Made by a program: the position numbers and the translations under genes. A stretch of DNA of 64,000 nt from Xenorhabdus sp. BG5 (GTDB lineage Bacteria; Pseudomonadota; Gammaproteobacteria; Enterobacterales; Enterobacteriaceae): NCBI RefSeq assembly GCF_015163665.1, contig NZ_JADEUG010000007.1, positions 62,001 through 126,000 on the forward strand, read 5' to 3'. Position 1 is the first letter of the stretch, and each line of letters opens with the position of its first letter. Shown here piece after piece: positions 51,229 through 61,668 of this stretch. The notes beneath the pieces are model-generated. The model did no database searches. It saw only the letters and a list, made by a program, of their open reading frames with translations, and was not told where the DNA came from.

Positions 51229-51303
51229 TACATCCCCTGGCGAAAAAATATGTATGCGAAAAAAGAGTAACAGGCAAAATGGAAAAGGCAACTAGTGAGG
51301 GAA

Positions 51304-51330
51304 TACGGTAGCCGTATATTGGCTACCGTA
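51304..51330 (-). terminator. Hairpin after xhlA
   Basis: TACGGTAGCC (51304-51313) and GGCTACCGTA (51321-51330), a perfect 10-bp stem with a 7-nt loop, 34 bp past the xhlA stop. On the minus strand only TTCCCTCAC follows, so the T-run is weak. Confidence 0.65.
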
Positions 51331-51363
51331 CAGAAGATCAATCGTTAGTCACGATGATTAATC

Positions 51364-54300
51364 TCATTGACGACCCTTAACTTCGCTGTGGACAGTTGGA
51401 AGCTCAGTATCGTGGCCCTCATTTTTCACAAAAGGGACTTTACCGGAAAAAATATCTTTTTGTGCAGAGGTTGCCAGACTGGTGAGGGAATCAGGTACAT
51501 CAATACCTAGGTTTTTGCCCTTATCGTATCCGGCGACAGATTGTTGGTTAATTTGCTGGGTATTCAGCGAGACAGCACCTTGTGCGCTATCAATTTTGCT
51601 GCCTACTAAATAGGTTGTTCCAGAGACATCCAGATTAACCCCTTGAGTACCGGTCAATGTTGTTTGCTTACCTACCGCTTCCCGATCGAGAGTATCGTAA
51701 TTGCCTTTGAGTTTGCCATTGTAGCCCTTGAACGCTGCTTTCAGTTGATCTGTCAAACTTGGTGCTTTATCTCCATCTCCGGTTTTAGCGTCGTCGGCAG
51801 CCGCAGTTTCCGTTGTGGCAGTCGTCGAGTTTTCTGGAATGCTTTCTGCTGCGTTAGGAACAGCCTGTTTAGAAGCGGCATCTCCTTTGACGGTTTTGCT
51901 ATAACCCAAGCCCGCATCCAGACCCACATTCAGGCTATGAGTGCTGTCTTTGCGGCTTTCGATATTGAAATTGCCACCAACTTTGCCCGTTACTTGATCA
52001 GCATTTACATTGGCACCTTTAAGTGAGGTATCTCCCGCACTGGTCAGGTTAACATTGCCGCCGGAAACCTGTGCGTTATGGTGCGTGGTTTGCGTCAGGT
52101 TATTGACGCCAAATTTCAATTCACCACCGATGTTATATTTGCTGTCGATGATTCTGTTGGCCGGATCGATTGTTGCCGAATCGTCTGTTGTTGAAGCATC
52201 ACTTGTCGCACCATCACCTCCTTCTTTGCGGGCGGTAGAAGACATACCTCCTTTAGCTTTAGCACCGACGTTCCAACCATTGGCGTTGGCAGTATCCTGG
52301 GCCGAAGTCAGTTCGATTTTCCCACGCTGTGCGGTTAAATCTACCTGTTTGCCGGAAACGTTGGCACCTTGTAATGTCAGATTATTGCCTGCATTCAGAT
52401 TTACCCCTTGTCCACCAGTAATATTGCTGGTTTGGGCGGCAGTGTTGTTCTGATTGTCGGTGTTATAACCACCACCGAGGCTACCACTGAAATTTTTGCC
52501 ATCAGGGTTGGTTCCCACAGTCAGGGAAATTTCCCCATTGTAACCATTGCCCTGTTTCTCATTACGGTTGGTGGCCTGATTGAACTGAATATTTCCACCG
52601 GCATTAACGTTGGCTGACCCTTCCCCTGCATTGATTGAAGTGCCTTGGTAGCGGGCATCTCTGGTCACCTGAACATTAACGCCGTTTTGGGCGTTGATGT
52701 TGCTGGTCACTGCGTTGCTGCTGGTGCTGGATGTTTCCTGATAGCTGCCACTGCCTTTGCCATTGACGGAGATATCTGCACCGGTTGTGGTGTAGACACG
52801 TAAGCTGGCATTGCCAGTCGTGTCAGCGGCATGAGAGCTTTGGCTGTTGGCTGCTGCTTCACTGGTATGGCTGCCCGCAGTCAGCGAGACACCACCTTTG
52901 TTGGATTGGTATTGTGTACCTTGGTCATAGATGTCGCCATTCGTTGTTACTTTGACATCGCCCGCCTTGATGTTAGTCACTACTGCATGGGACTGATGGT
53001 TATTGGTGTCACGGCTGTTGCCATTCATGGTCAGTTCAATACCAGCATTAGGCAATCCTGTCTTCGTGATGGAAGCATCCAGTTTCTTATCTGCGGCAGC
53101 CTTGGCTGTTTTTTCTACAGGTCGAGTGGTTGCACTGTAATCGGCAGTTCCGCTGATCTCTCCGCCTACCTGTAATTGATGGCTTGAGCTGGATTCGGTA
53201 TTGGCTGTGGCCACATTTTTAATGCTGCCGGCATTAGCCTGATAGGAACCTTGCACTTGATGATCCGTACCCTGTTGCTTCAACTCACCCATTGCATTCA
53301 GCTCAAGGTTGCCAGTCACCTGGGTTTTGGTGATTTCTGCCGTTGTTCGGCTGTCGGATTTTCCATTGCTGTTGTAAGTTCCTTCAACACCACCGCCGAG
53401 TTTGTCCATGCCGCCAGTGACAAACACACTGCTATTCAGTTTTTCTTGTGCGGTTGAGGTTGATGTGCTGTTTTCGCCAGCCAGCAACGCAATATTATTC
53501 CCGTTAATCTTCGCATCGCCCTGTGTGGTGACCAACTTAGAGCCAGTCACGGTAACATTTTGGCCAGCATTTACGGTGAGGTTGCCGCCATTCAGTTCTG
53601 ATGGGCGTTGTGTTGTGCTTTCATCTTTCTGTTGATCGGTGGTGTGTTCAAATCCCACGCCCGCACGATATTGGTTATCTTTCATGTCTTTGGCGTAAGA
53701 CAGCCAGTCAAGGTTGGTTTTTTCCTGTTGATCCTGATTTTTCTCACCATAATTCAGGATATTGATATTGCCTGATGTATTCAGTTGGAGTTCGCCGGCA
53801 CTTTTTGCCAGACTGCCAATGACATTGATGTCTTTATTACTGAGTAATTTCAGGTCGGCATCGGAAATCAAATGGCTGGCGGAAGATTTTTGCTGCTCGT
53901 GATGCTCTTGATTCGTATTTTTGGTGATGTTGAAAATAGTGCCTTTTCTTTCATCCACCTCTTTAGAAATGTGACTGACCGCATTGTCGATCGTTAATTG
54001 CCCGTCATTGGCGCTGACATAGGCACCTTTTTGCGCTTTGACTTTACTTCCCGTAATGGTGACACCATTTGCGCCTGTTAACAGCAAATGCCCGCCAGCC
54101 GTCACTTCGGAAATATGATGGGTTTCTGATTTATCGCGGTTATCTTTTTTGCTGCCCCCCGCAATCCCGCCCCAATAGGTTTTATCCTTGGCAAGGATCT
54201 GATCATCAACGAGGGATTGGACAGTAATGTTGGTTTGCTTATTCGCAGCAATAATCAGGTTCTTGCCTGAGCTTAGATGGGTTCCGAGAATGTCAACATT

Positions 54301-55827
54301 TCCCTTTGCCTGGATACCTAACACCCCGCTTGCGCTTAATTCATTGCCGGTGCTTCTTTGGGTGGTATTGACCTCATTCCAATTACCCGTTTGCAATGAT
54401 GCACTATGGTTCTTTTTGTATCCCTTCTGTGAAGTCATTTCTGATTCCACCAGACTTGCTAGCTTCACATCTTTCCGGGCTGATACAAACAACTGGTCGC
54501 CAGCTTTGATCTTACTGCCAAGGACTTCGGCATTGCCTTCACTGGCGGTTAAATGGACATTTTCACGAGCATTGATGGTATTGCCTTCGTACTCGTATTT
54601 TTCACTCTCATTGGTGACATCATACTGCCAAGACAATTTCCGTTGATTATTCGTGTTACGGGCAAATTGGTGAAGCTGTTGTCCATCCAGTTTCAGGTTA
54701 GCGCCAGTCAGTTTGACATTATCCCCTTCAATATCGGTTGCCATCACTTGGTTGTTTTGTTTGGCTACCAGCGTGATGTTCTTACCTGCTAATTGGGTAC
54801 GAGCAACAGATTCACTGATTTGCTTTTGTTCGGTATAAATACCACTAAGAGTGCTATCGTGATTATCGCTGCCCATTTTGTCTGATGAAGATTGATTCAG
54901 GCGTCCTTGGGACAGCACATTATTACCTGTCAAGGTGATATCCCCGCCTTTTAGCACCGCCGCTTCCAACTTCACATCACCGTAGGAGTCAACTTCAATG
55001 CCATTATCGGCAGTGACTTGGCCTTTTAAATTAACGCCACTTCCTTCCGCAGTATTCAGCAAACGAATGCGTCCTGCCCGCATACTCCCCAAATAATAGC
55101 TGTCGAGTGCGCCAATATTCGCTTGCTGAATATCTAAGATGTGACCATCGGCCGAAATCTTGTTATTCCCCGTTGTGATATTGAGGTTTTTTGTGGTGAT
55201 CACCTGACCATTAATGTCAATTTTAGGTGCAATCAGATTCAGCACGTCATTATGGGATAAGCCATTGTTTCCGATATTCAGGGCGTTCAGGTTATCAAAG
55301 GTGTTAAAGCCTTGCAGGACCCCATTTTCCACCAGCGGATTACCGACAACCAATGACGCCTGATTGGTGTTGATAAAACCACAGCCGTTACAAGTGATAC
55401 CGTTAGGGTTTGCCAGTACATAATCGGCGGCGATACCAAATATTTCCTGTTCGCCGAGCAAGAATGAAGGGTTACGGCTAATAACCTCATTTAAGATCAC
55501 ACTGGCAACTTGTCCATTGAGGTTACTGTTGGCAGATAACTCCCCTGCCAATTGTGATGTTCCATCCTCCAGGGAGTTATTGAACACCGCCCCCATTTGA
55601 TTGACGTTGAAATCCTGGTATTGGTTATGTGATAACCCTGATTCGGAAGGCGCAACGATATTGACCACCGTTGCACCGGTATCCGCTTGCATAACCTCCG
55701 GGCTGTGGGCGGCATCGCCACCAGGCGTAATATCATTGGCAAAACTGACTGAGCAGGTTGCCAAAATAATTGCCATAGAGGCGGCAAGTTTGCCCGTGGG
55801 AGACAGTTTAAATTTTTTACTTTTCAT
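51364..55827 (-). CDS. xhlA: Two-partner secreted haemolysin/haemagglutinin XhlA-like (TpsA)
   Basis: A 1487-residue exoprotein, about the size expected of Xenorhabdus XhlA. The signal peptide ends SFA (residues 1-30). The TPS secretion domain (about 31-300) has NPSFLLGEQEIFGIAADYVLANPNGITCNGCGF (in parts at 119-151) with the cysteine pair CNGC of the ShlA/HpmA subgroup. The remainder is beta-helical, with repeats rich in Gly, Asn, Thr (NLTLQGANVSGKQVDL and similar). XhlA is a surface-associated haemolysin needed for full insect virulence in X. nematophila; that identity is from memory of the family. It follows xhlB in one operon; an AAGGAAATTAT site precedes the ATG. Confidence 0.88.
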   Translation of the reverse strand: MKSKKFKLSPTGKLAASMAIILATCSVSFANDITPGGDAAHSPEVMQADTGATVVNIVAPSESGLSHNQYQDFNVNQMGAVFNNSLEDGTSQLAGELSANSNLNGQVASVILNEVISRNPSFLLGEQEIFGIAADYVLANPNGITCNGCGFINTNQASLVVGNPLVENGVLQGFNTFDNLNALNIGNNGLSHNDVLNLIAPKIDINGQVITTKNLNITTGNNKISADGHILDIQQANIGALDSYYLGSMRAGRIRLLNTAEGSGVNLKGQVTADNGIEVDSYGDVKLEAAVLKGGDITLTGNNVLSQGRLNQSSSDKMGSDNHDSTLSGIYTEQKQISESVARTQLAGKNITLVAKQNNQVMATDIEGDNVKLTGANLKLDGQQLHQFARNTNNQRKLSWQYDVTNESEKYEYEGNTINARENVHLTASEGNAEVLGSKIKAGDQLFVSARKDVKLASLVESEMTSQKGYKKNHSASLQTGNWNEVNTTQRSTGNELSASGVLGIQAKGNVDILGTHLSSGKNLIIAANKQTNITVQSLVDDQILAKDKTYWGGIAGGSKKDNRDKSETHHISEVTAGGHLLLTGANGVTITGSKVKAQKGAYVSANDGQLTIDNAVSHISKEVDERKGTIFNITKNTNQEHHEQQKSSASHLISDADLKLLSNKDINVIGSLAKSAGELQLNTSGNINILNYGEKNQDQQEKTNLDWLSYAKDMKDNQYRAGVGFEHTTDQQKDESTTQRPSELNGGNLTVNAGQNVTVTGSKLVTTQGDAKINGNNIALLAGENSTSTSTAQEKLNSSVFVTGGMDKLGGGVEGTYNSNGKSDSRTTAEITKTQVTGNLELNAMGELKQQGTDHQVQGSYQANAGSIKNVATANTESSSSHQLQVGGEISGTADYSATTRPVEKTAKAAADKKLDASITKTGLPNAGIELTMNGNSRDTNNHQSHAVVTNIKAGDVKVTTNGDIYDQGTQYQSNKGGVSLTAGSHTSEAAANSQSSHAADTTGNASLRVYTTTGADISVNGKGSGSYQETSSTSSNAVTSNINAQNGVNVQVTRDARYQGTSINAGEGSANVNAGGNIQFNQATNRNEKQGNGYNGEISLTVGTNPDGKNFSGSLGGGYNTDNQNNTAAQTSNITGGQGVNLNAGNNLTLQGANVSGKQVDLTAQRGKIELTSAQDTANANGWNVGAKAKGGMSSTARKEGGDGATSDASTTDDSATIDPANRIIDSKYNIGGELKFGVNNLTQTTHHNAQVSGGNVNLTSAGDTSLKGANVNADQVTGKVGGNFNIESRKDSTHSLNVGLDAGLGYSKTVKGDAASKQAVPNAAESIPENSTTATTETAAADDAKTGDGDKAPSLTDQLKAAFKGYNGKLKGNYDTLDREAVGKQTTLTGTQGVNLDVSGTTYLVGSKIDSAQGAVSLNTQQINQQSVAGYDKGKNLGIDVPDSLTSLATSAQKDIFSGKVPFVKNEGHDTELPTVHSEVKGRQ

Positions 55828-55936
55828 ATAATTTCCTTATTTGCTTCTTTAATTGCCATGTGCAGCCCTCTGGGGATTATTGTTCTAATCATCCCCACAA
55901 CTGGCTGCGGTTAAAAAAATCAAATGGTTCAAAAAA

Positions 55937-57607
55937 TTAAAAAGTGTAAGAAAAGCGGGTTAACAGTTGCATAGGTTCATCCGTGTGCCTATTTTGGTGA
56001 GAAAGTAATTTGCCTCGGCTGAACTCAACATCCGCAAACAGTTGCCGATAGCGTAGTGTCAAACCTGCACTTAATCCGGCACTGCTTTTCCAGCCGTCCT
56101 GACTGCGAAAGCCTTTAACCTGGCCGATATCCACGCCGGTACGCAACAAAAGTGAGCCTTTGGCAATGGGGATTGAGTGAGAAAGTGTATTTCTTAAATA
56201 CCAGCCATTATCAGCCGACGACACATTTTTGCTGAATCCTCGCACTGCATTACGGTCGGTTACATTGAGCCACTCAACACCGGGTAGCCCATCTTTACTG
56301 TATTGGGCATAAAATTGGCTGCTAAATTGGTAAGGCACATCCAAGAGTGTGAAACGCTGTTGTAAATTTGCCGATAATTTCCCTTTGGTAAACTGCTTAT
56401 TCAGGCTGGCTGTAGCGATTTGGGCACCAAACCACGGCATTCCCCGCTCAATACTCATATTGAGGGAGATCAACCCTGAAGGGATAATTTGTAAATGGTT
56501 AATGCCCAGTTCGAGAACACTCAATGTCTGGCTACTGACGGTGAGCTTGGCTTCTTGGAAATGGTTGGTGTAATTCTTATAAACCAACTGGGTGTTTAAT
56601 GTACTAACTTGCGACTGGTTACGATGAAAAACCCAATCAGCCCGAATGCCTGTTTGTTGTGAATTCCCGTACAATTTGGCCGAATGTATCTGTAAACGGG
56701 GATGGCTGGTGTATTGGGAATAACTGTTGAATCCACTCAATGTTACGGCTCCATAAGGGAGCGAATAGAGTAAAGTATAGGCGCGATTATATTGGGTATT
56801 GGGTTTATCTACGGTACTGGCACCGCTGAGGCTAACAAAGTCAGATAACCCCAATGGGCTATCGACACTGGCATTGAGTCGCGTGATCCATTTGCCTGTG
56901 CTTTTCTGTCCATAATTATCGGTTGTGGTGGTTATTCTCCACGGGGAAGCGTGCCGATTGTGCAGTCTGACGATAGAACCACCATTAACGGTCCCCGGTA
57001 GAATATCGAGAGTGGTTTTGTTTGATTGCAGGCGATTTGCCTGATCCAGCCCTTGATCAAGTTGATTCAGGTTGAGTGGCTTATTTGTCAAACGTGGGAA
57101 TAGTGTTTGGCTATTGACCCAACGGTCAGCGCCTTCTATCGCCTCGACAAAACCTTCAACAATATTGATCCCCAGTTCACCATGGGTGTTGGGGGGAATA
57201 AACTGAACTCGCGCCGTAATGTAACCTTTAGCAATATAAAGGTTGGTGATTTCCGCTGACAGCTTGTTGATGTCATTGCTGGTGATACAGCTATCGGGCA
57301 GAGCACTGAGTGTATTCAGATCCCCCAGAGAGAGTAAGGTAATGCCTTGAAGATAAACGCCATTAACCGCCAAACAGGGCGGTGCTTCCATCACTACGGG
57401 TGAAACGGTTTGTGGTGAAACGTTATCTGTGCGATTAATCAATCCTTGATGACGGCGCTCTTCAATTAATTGATCTATTTCCCGCGAACTATCCTGTAAG
57501 GTTCTTCTTGCTTCATCTGTAGGGAAGGCTGGATTAAGCGTATCAGGCGATGCGTTCACCTGAAATGCAGTACATAGTAAGATGAAGATTGTCGTCCTTT
57601 TAATCAT
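55937..57607 (-). CDS. xhlB: TpsB outer-membrane transporter XhlB-like
   Basis: 556 residues from ATG 57607. A signal peptide (about 1-19, ending VNAS) is followed by POTRA domains (LNTLSALPDSCITSNDINKLSAEIT, TARVQFIPPNTHGELGINIVEGFVEAI) and a C-terminal 16-strand barrel ending in a phenylalanine (RFSYTF). This is the ShlB/FhaC family, which exports and activates its TpsA partner. It is the promoter-proximal gene of xhlBA, with a 109-bp gap to xhlA containing a small GGGGAT/ATCCCC repeat. Confidence 0.92.
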   Translation of the reverse strand: MIKRTTIFILLCTAFQVNASPDTLNPAFPTDEARRTLQDSSREIDQLIEERRHQGLINRTDNVSPQTVSPVVMEAPPCLAVNGVYLQGITLLSLGDLNTLSALPDSCITSNDINKLSAEITNLYIAKGYITARVQFIPPNTHGELGINIVEGFVEAIEGADRWVNSQTLFPRLTNKPLNLNQLDQGLDQANRLQSNKTTLDILPGTVNGGSIVRLHNRHASPWRITTTTDNYGQKSTGKWITRLNASVDSPLGLSDFVSLSGASTVDKPNTQYNRAYTLLYSLPYGAVTLSGFNSYSQYTSHPRLQIHSAKLYGNSQQTGIRADWVFHRNQSQVSTLNTQLVYKNYTNHFQEAKLTVSSQTLSVLELGINHLQIIPSGLISLNMSIERGMPWFGAQIATASLNKQFTKGKLSANLQQRFTLLDVPYQFSSQFYAQYSKDGLPGVEWLNVTDRNAVRGFSKNVSSADNGWYLRNTLSHSIPIAKGSLLLRTGVDIGQVKGFRSQDGWKSSAGLSAGLTLRYRQLFADVEFSRGKLLSHQNRHTDEPMQLLTRFSYTF

Positions 57608-58231
57608 GGGAATACCCAAATGACAATAGTTGATGGGAAATGTATCGTGTTGGGTTAGGCTTAAACATCCTAGTTTATTAATTAAGCATTAGAGCATAGA
57701 AAATCTTTTATGTTGTTCTGATTAATAAATGTGTTTTGTTAAGAATTATAATTTCTAGTTATAAATTTACATTAGTGATTTATGATAATTCATTTTAGTT
57801 ATGTATTATCTCAATGTGAAGAGTTAAGTGAAATTTAATTTGGTTAATCAATATATCAACAGAATAATGAGGTGCAATCAGGCACTTTTTCTGTATTTCT
57901 AGCCTATTAATTTAAAAGTTTTACTTATGTAATGTTGATGAAAGGTATTGAAGTGGAAGAAATGTAAAAGGTAAGAACAGATATTTTTAGTCAGATTATT
58001 TGACTGAAAATTAATCATGAATGTAATTATAAATTCATCTATCTTTATTTATTGTGAAAATAATTACTATATGAAAATCTGACAGCAGAAAAAAATCAGA
58101 AAAACAAATATGAAAGAGAAAAACAGGAATTAAAGTAAATTGGTGGGGATTTTGAGATGTTAGAATGATTCAGCCAATGAATATTATTCATTGGCTGAAA
58201 AGTTATTACTTAATATTTAATGAATAAGATA
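57608..58231. other. AT-rich promoter region of xhlBA
   Basis: About 620 bp between xhlB and hcp. It is very AT-rich and carries no ORF that I can support. It should hold the xhlBA promoter (minus strand) and the end of the hcp transcript. In X. nematophila xhlA depends on Lrp; AT-rich tracts suit Lrp/H-NS binding but no specific site is claimed. Confidence 0.5.
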
Positions 58232-58750
58232 TTAAGCAACAATTGGTGCGCGCCAGTCGTCAGCACCAGAAGTACCCGCAGTCGTGTGTTCCCAAATAAT
58301 CTTACGATAAGAAAGAGATACACGAACTAATTGAGTGAATTCTGATTTAGCTGGATCTTGGCAGTGTGGCATTTTGCAATCGATATCAACGATAGTTGCA
58401 TCTTCCAGTTTTGTAGTAAAGAAATGCTCTTGTTTACCTTCGATTGAAGTACGGTACCATTTCAATTCTACAGTAGGCAGCATTTCGCCAGAAGCCAGTG
58501 CGTTGTACAGCAGAGGAACTGATTTATTCAATGCAACGGTAAAGCGGAATGGCTTATGCGCACGTTGGCCAGAAGGTTGTCCTGACTGTGGATCAGTTGG
58601 GACAGTAACGATGTGGTCAAATTCTTGAACCAGCATTTCGTCTTCGTGGCCCTGAACAAAGATATTACCTACGGATTCAGCAGTGAATGAGCCAGCGGTA
58701 ATATGACCCTGAGTTTTACCATGGATGGAAATATAACATGGAGTTGGCAT
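58232..58750 (-). CDS. hcp: T6SS tube protein Hcp
   Basis: A 172-residue Hcp with the full family pattern: MPTPCYISIHGKTQGHI, the VQEFDHIVTVPTDPQSGQPSGQRAHKPFRFT segment (in parts), KSVPLLYNALASGEMLPTVELKWYR, and the end SLSYRKIIWEHTTAGTSGADDWRAP. It forms the expelled inner tube of the T6SS. It is on the strand opposite tssB and lies 919 bp from it, with its own AGGAT ribosome site. Codon use is that of a highly expressed gene. Confidence 0.95.
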   Translation of the reverse strand: MPTPCYISIHGKTQGHITAGSFTAESVGNIFVQGHEDEMLVQEFDHIVTVPTDPQSGQPSGQRAHKPFRFTVALNKSVPLLYNALASGEMLPTVELKWYRTSIEGKQEHFFTTKLEDATIVDIDCKMPHCQDPAKSEFTQLVRVSLSYRKIIWEHTTAGTSGADDWRAPIVA

Positions 58751-59669
58751 ATGAATATCCTATAAAAATTTACCAATATTAGTGTAAGTGTTCATTCCTT
58801 GCGTGATTATTCCATCTGTTAACCAAATGAAATTATCGCTTACCAAACACTCGATGCGCATAATAAAGCTGAAATTGCCTGATGCAAAGACATTTGGAAA
58901 ATGCAATATGTGCTCTCATTCAATGACAAATAATAATTTTATAATTATTGCCGTTATAAAATTTATAGCTGATTTTTTATAAACAATAAGGCCATTCAAC
59001 TGGTTTAAAAATGAACTGTGATTTTTGATGTCTTATAACTAATTGATATTTAATGATATTTATTTTTTCGTTTAAATATTTTTTATGATCATTTGAAAAG
59101 TGTTAACTAGATCAAAAAAATGGAAATAATTTGGATTGTTATGGCACATAATTAATCAATATAAAATAAAAAATGATATTGATGATGATGATTGATAACG
59201 GGCTTCAAGGTTATATTTTATTCAGGTGAAGATGAAAAATATGTCTTTTGATGCAAGTTATAGATAATGAGATTACATACTCTTACAGAGAGTAAAACCA
59301 AACTTTCCTCTATTTTGAGAGCAAAAAAATGTTTATAACTGGCGATGGGTTTTGATAGGAAGATTAAAAGCTTGAATAGAGGTCTTTATCAATTTGTGTT
59401 TAGGCTTTACATCAAAAAAATAAAATGTCAAACTCGAACTTGACGATTTTTCGTATCGATGTTATTTCCACAATTGGATAGGGTATATCTGATTATTTAA
59501 CTATATGTTGATATAAAACTATTCGCACCTTCAAATATAGTTGTCTTCTTTATCCTATTTTTTTAGGAAGAGCTTCTGTATTTATTATATGGGTGAACAT
59601 TGGAATCATTCTCTCACCAATAATGGGTTGTTAGACAGTTCATGGTTGTATTAGCCAAAGGATTCAAAT
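58751..59669. other. AT-rich divergent hcp/tssB control region
   Basis: 919 bp without a supportable gene. The short frames inside have no ribosome sites or family features. It must contain promoters for hcp (minus strand) and tssB (plus strand). A candidate is TTGACG about 59.44 kb, 17 bp, TATTTC, but it is weak. No GG-N10-GC sigma-54 site was found. The length and AT content suggest silencing by H-NS-type proteins. Confidence 0.5.
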
Positions 59670-60167
59670 ATGAGTAAGAATAGTCCAGGTAGCGTAGCGC
59701 CGAAAGAAAGAATTAATATTAAGTATGTTCCTAATAATGGTGACCAGACTTCAGAAGTTGAATTGCCTCTGAATCTTCTGGTTGTGGGTGACTTGAAAGG
59801 AAAAAGCGAAGATACGCCAATTGAAGAACGGCAGACAGTTTCTATCAATAAGAACAACTTTAATGCCGTCATGAATGAAGCGAACATCAACCTAACTTTT
59901 AACGTTCCTAATCGTCTCGATGAAAAAAGCGAAGAAGAGCTGCCAGTTAATCTGGAAATAAAATCACTGAATGATTTTTCGCCAGATAATATCGCGAAGA
60001 AAGTGCCTGAATTAAATAAACTTCTCGAACTTCGTGAGGCATTAGTTGCATTAAAAGGTCCATTGGGAAATATCCCAGCATTTCGTGCTCGTTTGCAGTC
60101 ACTGCTGGATGATGAATCCGTTCGTGAGCAACTCCTGAAAGAACTTGAAATCGTCAATAAAAAATAA
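59670..60167 (+). CDS. tssB: T6SS contractile sheath small subunit TssB
   Basis: A 165-residue protein with the VipA/TssB pattern: SVAPKERINIKYVPN, ELPLNLLVVGDLKGK, ERQTVSINKNNFNAVM, and LEIKSLNDFSPDNIAKKVPELNKLLELREAL (in parts). It joins TssC to form the contractile sheath. An AAGGATTC site precedes the ATG. It is the first gene of the plus-strand cluster tssB-C-E-F-G; the gap to tssC is 20 bp. Confidence 0.97.
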   Translation: MSKNSPGSVAPKERINIKYVPNNGDQTSEVELPLNLLVVGDLKGKSEDTPIEERQTVSINKNNFNAVMNEANINLTFNVPNRLDEKSEEELPVNLEIKSLNDFSPDNIAKKVPELNKLLELREALVALKGPLGNIPAFRARLQSLLDDESVREQLLKELEIVNKK

Positions 60168-60187
60168 CTGGTTAAAGGAATTTTTAA

Positions 60188-61666
60188 ATGGCTCAGCACG
60201 AAGAAAACAGCACAGCTATTGCTTCTGGCGCAACGACTTCCTTGCTTGATGAAATTATGTCTCAAGCGAGAATGACTCCGGAAAATGATGGCTACTATAT
60301 TGCTAAACAAGGTGTCGCTGCGTTTATCGGTAGCATCCTGGATACTGGCTCTAACGATGAACCCATCAACAAGCTGCTTGTTGATAAGATGATCGTTGAG
60401 TTGGATAAAAAGCTAAGTGAGCAGATGGATGAAATCATGCACGCTAAGCCGTTCCAGGAATTGGAATCTTCCTGGCGTTCACTGAAAATTTTGGTGGATC
60501 GCACTGATTTCCGTGAAAACATCAAAATCAACATCCTTCATGCCACTAAAGATGAATTGTTGGAAGATTTTGAATTCTCACCTGAAATTATTCAGTCTGG
60601 CTTCTATAAACACGTTTATGCCTCAGGCTACGGCCAGTTTGGTGGTGAACCTGTTGCTTCCGTCATCGGTAACTACGCGTTCAACAACACAACGCCTGAT
60701 ATTAAATTGATGCAGTATGTCAGTTCGGTGGGTGCGATGGCCCATGCGCCATTCTTGTCTTCCGTTTCACCGGAATTCTTTGGTATTAACAGCTTTACTG
60801 AGCTGCCTGCCATCAAAGATCTGAAATCTGCCTTCGAAGGCCCTTCACATACTAAATGGCGTGCGCTGCGTGAGTCAGAAGATTCCCGTTACTTAGGCCT
60901 GACCGCACCCCGTTTCTTGTTGCGTCTGCCTTATTCCAGTGTTGAAAATCCAATCAAGAACTTCAACTATCAGGAAAATGTCAGCCGTGACCACGAACAT
61001 TTCTTGTGGGGCAATACGGCGTACTTGCTGGCTAGCTGTTTGACTGACAGCTTTGCTAAATACCGCTGGTGTCCAAACATTATTGGTCCACAGAGCGGTG
61101 GTGCAGTCAGCGATCTGCCAGTTCATCTGTATGAAGCAATGGGTCAGATTCAGGCGAAGATCCCAACAGAAGTTTTAGTCACTGACCGTCGTGAATTCGA
61201 ACTGGCAGAAGAAGGCTTTATTACCCTGACCATGCGTAAGGGTAGCGATAACGCGGCATTCTTCTCGGCAAACTCAGTTCAGAAACCAAAAGTGTTCCCA
61301 AATACCCGTGAAGGGAACATTGCGGAAACCAACTACAAGTTGGGCACCCAGCTCCCATACATGTTCATCATCAACCGCCTGGCTCACTACATCAAAGTGT
61401 TGCAGCGCGAGCAGATCGGTTCCTGGAAAGAGCGTCAGGATCTGGAACGTGAACTGAACATATGGCTGAAACAGTACATTGCTGATCAGGAAAACCCACC
61501 CACTGATGTTCGTAGCCGCCGTCCTCTGCGTGCCGCTGAGATCAAGGTCCTGGATGTTGAAGGTGATCCAGGCTGGTATCAAGTGGCGATGCAAGTTCGC
61601 CCGCACTTCAAATACATGGGTGCAAGCTTCGAACTGTCTCTGGTTGGACGTTTGGATAAGGAATAA
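60188..61666 (+). CDS. tssC: T6SS contractile sheath large subunit TssC
   Basis: A 492-residue VipB/TssC protein with FQELESSWRSLKILVDRTDF, GGEPVASVIGNYAF, LPYSSVENPIKNFNYQE, and the C-terminal RPLRAAEIKVLDVEGDPGWY and KYMGASFELSL. It builds the outer layer of the sheath with TssB; ClpV disassembles contracted sheaths. Codon use is of a well-expressed gene. It is 2 bp from tssE. Confidence 0.97.
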   Translation: MAQHEENSTAIASGATTSLLDEIMSQARMTPENDGYYIAKQGVAAFIGSILDTGSNDEPINKLLVDKMIVELDKKLSEQMDEIMHAKPFQELESSWRSLKILVDRTDFRENIKINILHATKDELLEDFEFSPEIIQSGFYKHVYASGYGQFGGEPVASVIGNYAFNNTTPDIKLMQYVSSVGAMAHAPFLSSVSPEFFGINSFTELPAIKDLKSAFEGPSHTKWRALRESEDSRYLGLTAPRFLLRLPYSSVENPIKNFNYQENVSRDHEHFLWGNTAYLLASCLTDSFAKYRWCPNIIGPQSGGAVSDLPVHLYEAMGQIQAKIPTEVLVTDRREFELAEEGFITLTMRKGSDNAAFFSANSVQKPKVFPNTREGNIAETNYKLGTQLPYMFIINRLAHYIKVLQREQIGSWKERQDLERELNIWLKQYIADQENPPTDVRSRRPLRAAEIKVLDVEGDPGWYQVAMQVRPHFKYMGASFELSLVGRLDKE

Positions 61667-61668
61667 TC

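Noticed and set aside
51643-54792. Several plus-strand frames of 67-147 codons opposite xhlA
   Set aside because: They are antisense to the long repetitive xhlA frame, lack ribosome sites and show no family features.
58788-58982. 64-codon plus-strand frame between hcp and tssB
   Set aside because: No ribosome site, low complexity and AT-rich; probably chance.
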